Assembly (NCBI GenBank): GCA_012932295.1 | Contig: JAAONU010000006.1 | Coordinates: 32,700,882-32,764,881, forward strand | Source of the DNA: Cyclina sinensis | Taxonomy: Eukaryota; Mollusca; Bivalvia; Venerida; Veneridae | Direction of reading: 5' to 3' | DNA length: 64,000 nt | Part shown: piece by piece, positions 39,105 to 49,099 of the stretch | Position numbering within the stretch: the stretch's first letter is position 1 | How the letters are laid out: each line of letters begins with the position of its first letter | Translations under genes and position numbers: made by a program | The notes under the pieces: model-generated | The model's input: only the letters and a program-made list of their open reading frames with translations | The model's database searches: none | What the model was told of the DNA's origin: nothing

Positions 39105-39168
39105 CAGCCGTTCCAAATGTGACAAGAAATAGAATCTTGCTCATAAAATCTCTGGTTGGGGAATGTTT
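39105..39168 (-). other. Possible second leader exon of SEC16 carrying a uORF
   Basis: A 64-nt minus-strand segment is bounded by a good acceptor (ACATGTAG|AAAC) and a good donor (CGGCTG|GTAAGC). It contains an ATG whose 14-codon frame, after splicing to the coding exon at 38395, would end at a TGA that overlaps the SEC16 start codon (ATGA). No protein similarity. It may be an alternative or decoy exon; only splice-site quality supports it. Confidence 0.35.
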
Positions 39169-41138
39169 CTACATGTAAAGACAAAGTTAAAAAAAATCTC
39201 AAACTACATCAAAAAAGACATACTTAAGCAGTTCTAAATCATGTAAGTTTACAAATAGGTTAATGTTAAATGTGATCTACTGCTGAATGTAGCCAGTTCC
39301 TTCAACAATTAGCATGACATTTCAAAGTATTGAACAGAAAGTGGCATTACTGTTAACTGAATGTTTTGCTGCTGTTTTTCACACATTGTGAATGAACCAG
39401 CAAACAGATATTTCAACAGAATAATCTAAATGCTGAAGTCTAAGACATGAATGCAACTAGTTTGCTTGTTTTTTACTATACACTTATGACGTTTGACATG
39501 CACTTTATAAATAGACTGATAAGACAGTAAAATGCAATTATTAGAGCACAAAAAGGATGTAAATAAGTATGCTAACAGTTGTGTTTGAATTCAAGTAATA
39601 AAACAGTTTTAAACCATTAAAATTTCAATAAATGTTTTAATCTCCATCTGACAGTAAAAACAATAATGCGTTAAGACTAAACTATTCGTTTTTAAATAAC
39701 AAAATGACCACGTAAAGATTTATAATACATATACACCCCTTAGCTCATAGACAATCCATACAGGTGTCAATTATTACAAATTTTCATTTTTCCCAAGCAC
39801 AATGATCTTATGGAATAACTTCTCATCTGACATTGTGCTCCTGCCCACAACTGAATCCTTCAAGCAGGCAGCAAGTCAAATTGCCTACAAATAGCTGCTG
39901 CAAGATGTGTTTTTAACATGATTTTAAACTCTGTCTATTTATTAACACTTTTAACTGTTTTCATCCTCACTTTTTCAATTGATGTCTCACTGTCAATGCT
40001 TTTTTTAAATTCTTTTTTCTTGCACTGACTGCTCGTCTGCTAATAATACCCGATCAGGCAAATAAGCAATACTCGAAGATATATATAAATTGTTAAATTA
40101 CTAAATCTCAGAAAAGGAAGTATGGTTCCGTTATCTACAAATATCCGATAATATTTCTTGATAATTTATTACTTAAACTGAACTGTGTGAACTTTGACTG
40201 TGAAATATAAAATCCTCAAAAACTGGAAGAAGTGAAAACTTATACATGTAAGTATACATGTGTATATATTTATAGGCATACATTAGTCCAACTAATTGTA
40301 TGCAAGGCGAGATATTGTGTAATTTTTTGTATGGGTCAATATCTCACTTCCTATTGCGAGATTCTGACCCATAATAAAAATACCCCAGAATTTGCTCAAG
40401 ACGTCACTTGAATTATTTTGACAATGGCATACATGTGCTCCTGTTGTTGCAACTTGCATTGTGATCACTGAAACTTCAATTAAATATTGTATTCACGTTT
40501 GTGATAAATGTTTGAAAATAGATTTATGTTAATTCTCCTGGCATAGTGAGTTTCTTCTAGTAGGCGAATTTCTTTTTGAAAAGTTCATATATAATAATAA
40601 ATTTTTCCAGGGAAAACACCAAGGATTTTCAGATAAGGCTAAATAAAATGTGATATGTTACAACTCTTACAATTATACACAATTTTACCACTCATTATTT
40701 ATAGCCTCTCATTGTTTATGAAAGTATATTCTAGTGGGTTTTAGTATTTCAACAGGGCTCGTTTCATCTGCAACAACACTTCCCATATGACACTTGTTTA
40801 CATTATTTTACCTTCAGAATTTTTCAGTCTGATGGTTTTTCTTCAAAACCAACGGTTTGCTGATTCAGTCTTTAAAAATGTCCTTCTCTAAAATGATTTT
40901 TTTTTATAAATGTGAAAAATCCGAAAAACAGAAATAGTTCTCAATATTTTTGTGAATTTGATGAATGACAGGCATCCATGTTAGATTTACGTGTACAGCG
41001 CATGCGCATTAAAAAGTTTGCAATCGGATTGTCGTCTACTAAGATATCGCACATTTGCAAACATGTTTTGTGATGAATTAAAAACACTTAACGTTGAAAC
41101 CGTTACAAGTTCCGTGATATGTTTTTGATTCTACCTAC

Positions 41139-41265
41139 CTGTATTTTTATATGCATTTACTCGTCCACATTGCAAAGACCTTTAAATTAGTTTTAACAAG
41201 ATACTTTGTCCGAGTAGAGCGTTTCCGGTTTTTCGGTTACATCACACGAATTGCTATTCTATTGG
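41139..41265 (-). promoter_or_regulatory. SEC16 first (non-coding) exon and core promoter
   Basis: On the minus strand a strong donor, ATACAG|GTAGGTAG, lies at 41139/41138, and no ATG-led frame of note precedes it, so this is the likely leader exon, starting somewhere near 41200-41240. Just upstream on the minus strand are a CCAAT box (plus ATTGG at about 41260) and an ETS-like ACCGGAAAC at about 41222-41232. No TATA box is obvious, as is usual for housekeeping trafficking genes. The transcription start is inferred, not seen. Confidence 0.45.
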
Positions 41266-41279
41266 ATGAAGGTTTCCAA

Positions 41280-42020
41280 ACACTAAATTGTAACAATACA
41301 TAATTATGCGTGTCTTTTACAGACAAGTCTGTTGAATTTATTTCGGCATATTCAGACGTACGTTCTGAACCTCAGTATCATAATAAACACTACGGTTTGA
41401 CGTAAGCACATTGTCAACATCCGTGGGTATCCGACGATTTTTATCTGGCTGTTTCTAAGATTTAGCATAAACAGCAATGATTCAAGGCAACTTTGATTTT
41501 TTTTTACTGTTCACTTCATCCCGTTTTTCTCGTGCTTTTTCTCTATATAAGCCAGTGTTCAACGTTATTAGTTGAGTTGGTACTGGCCTTCCCAGGTCAG
41601 TACATCCAAGGCTTTCTGCCTTAATTTAATAAAGACACTAGTCTTTGAAAATTCAAACACCAAGTGTTTAATTTAAGAAAGCTTAGTTAAAATACATTTC
41701 CATATTTCAGTAACTTCAACCTCTGAACATATTAATTAACAGAACTAAATAGTAGTAAATTTAAGAATACAAATAAATACCACTCGTCAGTAGATTGTGT
41801 TTGTCTTTCGTGGAAACGTCCTATTCCCTAAATCAAAGTCAGTGAAAACTTTACAATCACCTTGTCACCGTATTCAGACTTATGCTGTACAGACATTTGG
41901 CCAATAAACTTTATATTTTCGTCTGGTCCACAATAGACTTCACTCTATCGGGTTTCGAACTGAACCTGGCTTAGCCCGCTCCCATAAACTGAGCTTTGGA
42001 AAACCGGGCTATTACACAAA
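41280..42020 (+). repeat. Possible solo LTR-like promoter/poly(A) module
   Basis: On the plus strand a TATA box (CTCTATATAAGCC, about 41541-41553) is followed about 85 bp later by AATAAA (41628-41633), a spacing like the U3-R core of an LTR. The segment can be framed by TGTAA (about 41290) and TTACA (about 42010), but I see no target duplication and no second copy. It could equally be unrelated intergenic sequence beside the SEC16 promoter. Confidence 0.25.
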
Positions 42021-42564
42021 CTTCAACTTCAATGATGATTGTTCCCAAAATCCATCTTGGACATCACGTGAAGGCGAAGAGGTGCATGTGACTGTACACT
42101 TGGTTTGCATGTGGCCGGACAACCAAAATGTGGGGTTCTAAGAATCAGTCGTTAAAAGTTCAACATGTATTTACACTGTACATCACTGTCACCTCTTCTC
42201 TACACTCACAAAGGTCCCACGTGTACCCATGTTTCTGCATCCAGGGCCTCAATTAAGGCCCTGCTATATTTAATAGAGTTGTATGAGTTTGATATAACAA
42301 AATGCTCTATGATTGTATCTTAGAAGTAACCTACAGCGATACCGCAGTTTAAAATGTTAGGACACTGCAACAAGAATGAAACGATATAAACACTACAAAT
42401 ACTACATGTATTTGTATAATCTGAGATTTATACAAATACAAAGCATTTATAAAGCGCAAAAAATTTAAAAAATATTCGATTGCGCTGTACAATAATTCCA
42501 ATATGTACATGGTTAATAGTCACTCTAGCATTTAGAATCTGTGGCAAGTCATATGCGTAACATA

Positions 42565-42891
42565 TTAGTTGTAAAACAGACCAAACAAGTGCGTTTTTAA
42601 ATTTGACTTAAACAGATTTTCACTAGCTATGTCCTTCAGATAGTCTGGTAATGAATTCCACCATTTAGCTCCAACAACTGCCAGAGATCTGTCAGCAAGT
42701 TTCAAATTTCTTAATGGTATTTCAAACTGAGTCTGGCCTGATGATGAAGATCTCAGTCTTTTTCGGTACTGGCATTGACTTTTGGTAAACATTTCGCACA
42801 AGTACAAAGGTGCCATACCATGCACCACACGAAACATGATTAGAATAACTTTGTACATGACTCTTGCTCGAATAGGAAGCCAATGTAACAT
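42565..42891 (-). pseudogene. LINE ORF2 C-terminal domain
   Basis: This encodes LHWLPIRARVMYKVILIMFR, HGMAPLYLCEMF, LRSSSSGQ and WWNSLPDYLKDIASENLFKS, the conserved carboxyl tail found after RT in CR1/L2-like ORF2 proteins. It continues the RT fragment at 43053-43772 in another frame, so the two belong to one broken ORF. Confidence 0.85.
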
Positions 42892-43052
42892 TTTAAGAAT
42901 TTCAGAACTGGGTTGATCGAACGTAGCTCAAGTGACAATTCTAGCCACATGATTCTGTACACGTTGTAGTTTATCAAGTTGATAAGCTGGAATGTTTATG
43001 AACAGTCTATTGCAGAAATCTAAATGTGAGTGTATCAATCCATGAACAAGGA

Positions 43053-43772
43053 TTATGAGTGTATCAATCCATGAACAAGGATTTCTGCCGATTTTTTAGT
43101 GAGGTGTTTCCTTATTGCTTTAAGATTTCTTAAATGCATGTGTGCTATTTGACACTTCTTTTGAATATGGTCATCGAAGCTCAAGGTACTCATCATCTGT
43201 ACTCCCAAGTCTCGCACCTTACTAACACAGTTGACTTCGACCCCACCAACGTTTACCTTGGTTATATTTAGTCTGGCAAGTTGTTGTCTTGTCCCATATA
43301 CTATGATCTCTGTTTTGCTGTTGTACATTTTCAGCTTAAAACTGGACATCCATAATACAATATCATTGAGGCAGTCAGTGAGTTGCCGGAGAATGGTCTC
43401 TTCACTGTGATGGTCACCTGCTTTAATTTTGACTGCAACCTTACGATCGTCTGCATATCCATATAGATCGACTGTATACTTCATGACAACTTTGTGCAAG
43501 GCTGCTATGTATAGGGTGAATATCACCGGCCCAGCACAAGAACCCTGGGGAACCCCAAACCTCAATGGTTTGGTGTCTGATGAAGACTGTTCAATGACAA
43601 CTTTCATATGTCTGTTTGTAAGATAAGATGCAAACCACTTTAAGGGAACACCCTGAATGTAAAAATCAGTCCGCAGGATTTCAAGTAGTATTGGTATATC
43701 TTTGGTATCAAAAACAGCACTTCGAAACATGACGCAATCGGTTCTAAAACCAGGCACGGCCCAAACACACAA
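43053..43772 (-). pseudogene. LINE reverse transcriptase, C-terminal half
   Basis: The 239-residue frame has the RT hallmarks in order: the AVFD...ILLEIL palm segment, WFASYLTNR, the GVPQGSCAGPVIFTLYIAAL motif (canonical GVPQGSVLGP, with V-L replaced by C-A), the catalytic YADD box (GYADDRK), KTEIIVYG and the downstream DLGVQMMSTLSFDDHI block typical of CR1/L2/Jockey groups. Sequence upstream of the palm is absent, so it cannot encode a functional protein. Confidence 0.9.
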
Positions 43773-43779
43773 TGCCCGT

Positions 43780-44500
43780 GTCCTCTTAGTCTGGAGTTCC
43801 TTCCCCTGACACTACGTAATTTTACATTATGTCCGGGAACCAGACTAGTGTCCTCTAGGCCTCCATTTAGGCTACATACTCCTTGCACGGTCCACTTCCG
43901 TATACGCAAAAAAGGCATAAAGTGGCGTACGTGTGCACGCTGTAGCTCAGCGATGTGACCCCACTTAGGCAAGTTTGAGACACCCTCGTGTAGCAGAACC
44001 GTCTGGCTAGCGATTTCTGCTTCTCTGGGACCTTAGTCACTTACCCCTCGGAAGATAGCCGCGTCCAATCTCCTGAATACCGCTCTCAACAGGCCAGCGA
44101 CATTGTAGGTCCCTGTTCTCGCCTCGGCGTTCAATAGTTGCAAGGCAGAACCCCTCAACGCAACTGAAACGACCAGACTAAAGCTTGGCAACATGAAAAA
44201 AAAAATGAAAAAAAAATCACAATTTTACCGGGGCTCGAACCCGTGGCCACTGCTATTTGCTCTATATAGTAATACAGTGTAAAATAAATGAAAATGCGCG
44301 TCCTAAGCTGACTTTGGCAGGCTCTGTCGCAGCCGTTAAAACAGCTACGGGCCAGTGTTATACACTGTTGGAAAGCCCGTTCGCCTGGCTAGCAAACGAG
44401 ACTACTCTCTGTCCGGCCAAGGTACCGGTGCCGAACACCAGCCCCTTAAACCTGGAGAAAAAACACATTCGCACATATACGCTTTCCATACGTATTTATA
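43780..44500. other. Unassigned, relatively GC-rich block between two retroelements
   Basis: No protein domain is recognisable in any frame. At 44226-44252 the minus strand reads CACGGGTTCGAGCCCCGG, a good Pol III B-box/tRNA T-arm, followed by T-runs (A-runs on the plus strand at about 44193-44215). No convincing A-box or cloverleaf precedes it, so I do not call a tRNA. It may be a tRNA-derived SINE remnant or part of a flanking element. Confidence 0.4.
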
Positions 44501-44504
44501 TTAG

Positions 44505-44855
44505 TTATAATGGGGTGGAACGGAGAACTAATAATCCCAAATAAGGATCATCTGCTTTCTTAAGTGTTTGCTTGACTGTTCGGACCGTTCTTCCTGCCAA
44601 CCCATTAGCTTGACTATATTGCGGACTACTCATAATATGTGTGAATCCGTAGTTTTCTGCGAATTTGCGAAAAGCAGCCGAACAGTACTGACTACCCCCA
44701 ACCGAATGCAAATACTCGATGTCATGATGTGCAAATATCGATTTCATATGCGTAATGACCGACTGTGATCCTAAGCATGAGGGTTTTAAAATATCTACCC
44801 AACGTGAGAAATAATCAACAACTAATAAATATGTTTGGCCTTTTAACTCAAACAA
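44505..44855 (-). pseudogene. Ty3/gypsy integrase core, catalytically degraded
   Basis: The frame has YLLVVDYFSRWVDI, with the first catalytic Asp, then HSVGGSQYCSAAFRKFAENY, where the second Asp (normally D-N-G-P-Q-Y or similar) is replaced, and SSPQYSQANGLAGRTVRTVK, where the catalytic Glu of NG-x-A-E is replaced by Gly. Two of three DDE residues are therefore missing, in line with a dead copy. The zinc-finger end is not clear upstream. Confidence 0.82.
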
Positions 44856-45346
44856 ATCTGTTTCGAGACGTTGCCATGGCCGACTGGGGAAATTCGTTTT
44901 TTTTTTTTCATGAGCTCAGCCTGATCCGCTGAATGGTCTATACATTTCGGACAAGTTTTCACAAGATTTTCTAATTGTTTACTTAGGCCTGGCCACCAAA
45001 CTGACATGTTTGCTTTCTCGCGGCATTGGGATACCCCTGGTGATTCTCATGAATTTTTTAAAGCATTTCTTTCTGCAAACATTCAGAGATGATTAACCTA
45101 GTGCCTTTGAGCAGTAGATCTTGATTGACCGTGATTTCCCCATGTGTTGCAATTTCACTGGGAGTGCTGACTTTTCCGGCCATTCACTTGAACAAAAGGC
45201 CAACAGTTTTTCACACACTTTATCGCCAGAATAGCTTGTTTTGATTTGTCCCAGCCTGTTATTTGAGGCATGTAATCCCTTAATTACCAAATTTACGAAT
45301 GCATTAGTATCTGAGAACAGATCTTTATCATGCTTTGGATTGGCCT

Positions 45347-46011
45347 TTAATTGGTGCCATTGAGAGACAGTAAGGGTATTATAAGATCTTTGCCAGCAGT
45401 GTGGGATATTGTGAAGTCAAATCTCACCAATCTTAAGCGAAATCTTTGAATTCTTGGAGGCAGATCTGCAAAATCTTTTGTGCTGAAAAGTGGGGCGAGA
45501 AGTTTGTGGTCAGTTTCGATCTTTAACCTGTAGCCTATCAAAAAATTTGCAAATTTTTCGCAAATGTAAGTCAAACTTAAGGCCTCCTTTTCTATCTGAG
45601 TATAATGCATTTCTGCATCCGAGAGTGACCTACTTGCAAAGCAGACAGGTTTCTATAGAGACCCATGCTCTTGTCTTAAAACCCCGCCCAGTCCATACGA
45701 TGATCAGAACTGTCTCCCGAAATCAGTGTTTCTAGGTTCGGATCATACTGGGCTAAAACCTGCGGAGAACTTAATTCTTTTTTAATGCACTGGAAAGTAG
45801 AGATTTGGGCGGGACCCCATACCCAAGAACTTTTTGCTTTTAGCTTTTCCTGAATTGGTTTGGAATACTCAGCAAGATTTGGGGTGAATTTGCCTAGCTG
45901 ATTTACATGAGCTAGGAATCTTTGTACATCACATACATTTTGAGGTTCTGGCATTTCGAGTATGCTCTTGACCTTCGATGGATTGACCTCAATTGTGCCC
46001 TGCCCTACCAC
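45347..46011 (-). pseudogene. Ty3/gypsy RT thumb/RNase H region remnant
   Basis: The first part reads VNPSKVKSILEMPEPQNVCD and RFLAHVNQLGKFTPNLAEYS, the connection after gypsy RT. The second has EKEALSLTYICEKFANFLIG, ETDHKLLAPLF and PPRIQRFRLRLVRFDFTISH, the RNase H end (E-K-E-A-L and T-D-H-K-L-L). They are in different frames with a gap around 45676-45610. Confidence 0.82.
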
Positions 46012-46079
46012 ATGTCCTAGGAACGTGACTGATTGTATTCTAAATTCACATTTTGACTATTCAGAGTAATTCCTGCAGT

Positions 46080-46687
46080 TTACAGCTTTTCGAGTACCTG
46101 GAACAGTCTAGTGTCATGCTCACTCTTAGTGGCACCATAGATTAGGCAATCGTCAATTTGACAAACTACTCCTGGGATAGGTTCTTGAAGTTGGAATAAC
46201 TTCTTCTGTAGATATTCGGTTGCTGAATTCATTCCCATGGGAACTCGATTCCAGCAGTACTTACCTACCTGGATAATAAAGGTACGTAGGCGTCGAAACT
46301 CTTCTGCAAGCGGAATTTGCAAAAAAAAAAAAAACAACACTTGCACACAAATCTATTTTGCTAAACCAGCGACCTACGGACAATTGTGCAAAAGACTCAT
46401 CTACTGAGGGTAGATGGTGTTTTTCCCGTTTAACAGCCTCGTTAAGGCGTGACAGGTATACACAGATTTTAATGTCCGTCTCATTGGATTTGGGTGCAAC
46501 GACCATAGCGGCACACCTCTCGGTTAGCTCGTCAATTTTAGATATGGCCCCCATTTTCTCCATTCTTTGCAATTTTTTTTTTGACCTTATCCATGAGGGG
46601 AATGGGAACTCTGTGGGGAACAGAAAGAGAGTGCGGCTGAACCTTAGGATCGAGAACGATCTTGTATTCCCAGTCAGTTTTGCCAAG
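46080..46687 (-). pseudogene. Ty3/gypsy reverse transcriptase remnant
   Basis: Includes VQPHSLSVPHRVPIPL, MEKMGAISKIDELTE, KICVYLSRLNEAVKRE, VGRWFSKIDL, NRVPMGMNSATEYLQKKL and the active-site VVCQIDDCLIYG. The two catalytic aspartates of the xxDD box are kept and the aspartate of the FSKID motif is present. A 14-base A-run near 46321-46334 and other shifts break the frame. The extreme N-terminus lies across the insertion at 48556-48650. Confidence 0.85.
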
Positions 46688-46689
46688 GA

Positions 46690-47200
46690 TTGGCCGAGGA
46701 TTCATGGATGACCTCACTCTCACCACGACCACCCACGTTCAGGCGAGATGGATGCTAACAGTCCTGACAGATGTCGCTTCTTTGGCAAGAATGAAATTGA
46801 AGGCCGTAAAGTCCAGATCTCTGATTATCAAGAATGGCAAAACTACAGATAGGTTTATTCTCCGAGTACAGAATGATTAATCACTAAGATTCCAATCAAG
46901 TGCCTAGGGAAGTGGTTCTATGCAAGCCTGCAAGATGATGACAATGTAAAGAAGCTAGAAAACCAGGTGGAAGGCGGGCTTAAGAAAATAGACCGCAGCA
47001 ACCTTCCTGGGAAGTTCAAAGCCGGGTTATACCAGTATGCCTTACTTCCAAGGGTAATTTGGCCTATGATGCTGTATGAGATACCAAGCTCAACAATTGA
47101 ATCCTTAGAGAGGATTACAAGCAGACACATCCGCAAGTGGTTAGGAATACCACCCAGTTTCTCCGGCGTAGGACTGTATGGAAAGAGCAATCAGTTTCAA
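46690..47200 (+). pseudogene. RLE-type LINE reverse transcriptase end, frameshifted
   Basis: Begins RGFMDDLTLTTTTHV (the xMDD catalytic box right at the 5' truncation) and continues ARWMLTVLTDVASLARMK, then in another frame KCLGKWFYASLQDD, GLKKIDRSNLPGKFKAGLYQ and EIPSSTIESLERITSRHIRK. This is the RT thumb of an R2-like protein. At least two frame changes separate it from the downstream 357-residue frame. Confidence 0.85.
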
Positions 47201-48251
47201 CTCCCATTTTCCTCACTGGATAGAGGAATTCAAGACAGCGAAGACAAGATTGATGCTCACCCTAAGAGATTCCCCAGATGAGCAAATCCGGGAAGCAGGG
47301 ATTGTAACCCATACAGGCAGGAAGTGGTCAGCATCAGAGACCGTAAACCGGGCTGAAAGCTCACTTAAGCTCAAGGACATTGTGGGAGTGACCACTGTGG
47401 GACGACAAGGAATTGGCCCTACCAAGACACCCCTGTGGAACCAGGCAGACCAGAAGGAGAGACGTGCCATGATTCAGTCAGAAGTCAGGGGGGCAGAGGA
47501 GAGTGCAAGAAAGGCTAGAACAGTAGAGATGGGGGCACAGGGAGCATGGACGACATGGAACACCATAGACAGGAAGCTGACTTGGCAAGACCTATGGAAG
47601 TATGAACCATTACGGTTATCCTTCCTCATCAGGTCAGTCCATGACCTCCTACCTTCCCTAGCTAATCTCCATCGGTGGGGACTAGCAATGGATCCAACAT
47701 GTAACCTGTGCGATCGTCCTGGCACTCTGGAGCATGTTCTTTCTTCCTGTTCCACTGCACTGACACAGGGAAGGTACCGATGGCGTCATGACAATGTCCT
47801 CAGAGAGGTGGCTAACTGGCTTGAAGGTGAAAGGAAAAAGGAACGAAGGTGTAACCCCAAACATCGTCACATCAACTTTGTGAAACCGGGTGAAACTGCC
47901 AAGACACAGTCGCCACACCAACCATCAATTCTAGATGGCACAACAGGTTGGAACATGGAGGTGTATCTAAGCAAGAAGATTGTATTCCCAAGTATTGTCC
48001 AGACCAACCTAAGGCCAGATATTGTACTGTGGTCTGAAATAGGAAAGAAACTCATCATGGTTGAGTTAACAGTACTTTGGGAGACAAGATGTGAAGAGGC
48101 CTACGAGAGGAAGATAGCAAAGTATTCAGAGCTACTCAACCAATGTAGACAGAGAGGCTGGCATACATGGCTGTTTCCTATTGAAGTAGGAGTTCGAGGG
48201 TTCTGTTTACAATCTGTGTGCCGACTGATGACAGCGATCGGAACTACTTGA
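47178..48251 (+). CDS. RLE-type LINE ORF, C-terminal part (zinc knuckle and endonuclease), 357 aa open
   Basis: The frame encodes the end of a restriction-like-endonuclease LINE protein. A CCHC knuckle, CNLCDRPGTLEHVLSSC, has the C-x2-C-x7-H-x4-C spacing characteristic of R2/NeSL/CRE-type LINEs. It is followed by the endonuclease core LRPDIVLWSEIGKKLIMVEL and TVLWE, with the R-P-D and E-L-T residues of the PD-(D/E)xK fold, and by a basic K..Y helix (ERKIAKYSEL). The listed ATG is probably not a true start: homologous sequence continues upstream in a shifted frame (46967-47200: NLPGKFKAGLYQYALLPR, RKWLGIPPSFSGVGLYG). Confidence 0.88.
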   Translation: MERAISFNSHFPHWIEEFKTAKTRLMLTLRDSPDEQIREAGIVTHTGRKWSASETVNRAESSLKLKDIVGVTTVGRQGIGPTKTPLWNQADQKERRAMIQSEVRGAEESARKARTVEMGAQGAWTTWNTIDRKLTWQDLWKYEPLRLSFLIRSVHDLLPSLANLHRWGLAMDPTCNLCDRPGTLEHVLSSCSTALTQGRYRWRHDNVLREVANWLEGERKKERRCNPKHRHINFVKPGETAKTQSPHQPSILDGTTGWNMEVYLSKKIVFPSIVQTNLRPDIVLWSEIGKKLIMVELTVLWETRCEEAYERKIAKYSELLNQCRQRGWHTWLFPIEVGVRGFCLQSVCRLMTAIGTT

Positions 48252-48532
48252 AGGGATAGACGTAGGACGATCTAGAGACTTAGCCAAGCTGCCGAGCGTG
48301 CGTCTAGCTGGATGTGGCTGAGACGAAAGGAGAAGAGCTGGGAGCAATCGACCTCCACACCGTAATACGGTGGGCCCACTCGCCAGCAGATATGCATGGA
48401 TAAGGGCCGAAATATCTATGACGGCGAGCACCATGCTGATGATGGAGGTCGATCAGCAATTTAGAAGCACCAAAGGCAGGAGATCTACAGGGAATCTACA
48501 TTAGGTGCATTCCAGACTGTATCTAATTTATC
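48252..48532 (+). other. 3' UTR of the R2-like element
   Basis: GC-richer sequence after the TGA with a strong inverted pair, ATCGACCTCCA (about 48348-48358) and TGGAGGTCGAT (about 48444-48454), able to form a roughly 100-nt hairpin with CCGTAATACGG within. R2-type 3' UTRs are structured and bind the RT for target priming, so the hairpin may be the recognition element (inference). Confidence 0.6.
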
Positions 48533-48730
48533 TATTCCCAGTCAGTTTTGCCAAGTCTTGCAAATAATTTCGGAAATTTCAAATGGATATTTTCGGTTGT
48601 CGCATTAACTGAATCGATATTTACCTTGTCAAATAATTCGAGCGCTTCGATTGCCGGATGACCAAAGAGAGCTTTAAGTTGTTTTACAACATAAACTTCT
48701 TGAATACAATTTTTTTATTTAGATTCCATT

Positions 48731-48916
48731 TCACACTAAAAATCTTCCCAACGCCGATAATTTTGAACTTGCTAGTTCAAATAAAGATCTGTCTGATTTT
48801 TGCAATTCAATGTTTCCTAAGCGTTTATAATGATCTTCAGAAATGCAAGTGACATCTGCGCCAGTGTCATCTTGAAAGTTACTGGAGAATTCTCGATCTT
48901 CAGCTTGATTGTCCAA
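48731..48916 (-). pseudogene. Ty3/gypsy aspartic protease fragment
   Basis: A short frame with DDTGADVTCIS, the retropepsin active-site motif (D-T-G-A), followed by SSKLSALGRF. The C-terminal protease features are not evident. It lies between the Gag and RT remnants, as expected for gypsy pol. Confidence 0.75.
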
Positions 48917-49099
48917 GGCTTACATGAATTTCCGGTAGTCCCCTAAATCAATCCAAGGAAGGATTCTTCTTCGTCCGATGACCAATTATCTACGATCTGC
49001 ATACTCGAAAGACCTGACTGGATTTCTCTTACTTTGCTTCTAACTTAACTTTGCGTGGTGTCCCATTAAACCACTCTAATTGTGTTTAGCCCGTCTCGC

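Larger units (their letters stand above)
42400..43772 (-). mobile_element. CR1/L2-like LINE, 5'-truncated 3' end
   Basis: Minus-strand remnant of a non-LTR retrotransposon, ending in a 3' tail with GTACAGCGCAATCG...GCGCTTTATAAATGC, a motif common at the ends of CR1/L2-type LINEs in aquatic animals. The coding part starts within the reverse transcriptase and is broken by at least one frame change around 42892-43060, where a 28-bp segment (TGAGTGTATCAATCCATGAA plus ACAAGGAT) is tandemly duplicated at 43026-43083. No target duplication was recognised. Confidence 0.85.
46688..48532 (+). mobile_element. R2/NeSL-like non-LTR retrotransposon, 5'-truncated, nested in gypsy
   Basis: A 1845-bp insertion in the plus orientation within the gypsy RT gene (itself minus). 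A perfect 23-nt direct repeat flanks it: 46665-46687 and 48533-48555, beginning TATTCCCAGTC and ending TTTGCCAAG. The copy starts inside its reverse transcriptase at the FMDD catalytic box and runs through zinc knuckle, endonuclease and a roughly 280-bp 3' UTR without poly(A). The truncation point and target duplication are typical of target-primed reverse transcription. Confidence 0.9.

Noticed and set aside
44226..44300. tRNA gene on the minus strand
   Set aside because: Only the T-arm and a weak acceptor pairing are visible; the D and anticodon arms do not fit the available 35 nt.
44257..44544. Plus-strand 95-codon frame beside the gypsy integrase
   Set aside because: No motif of a known family, high local GC explains the open frame, and it straddles repeat-like sequence.
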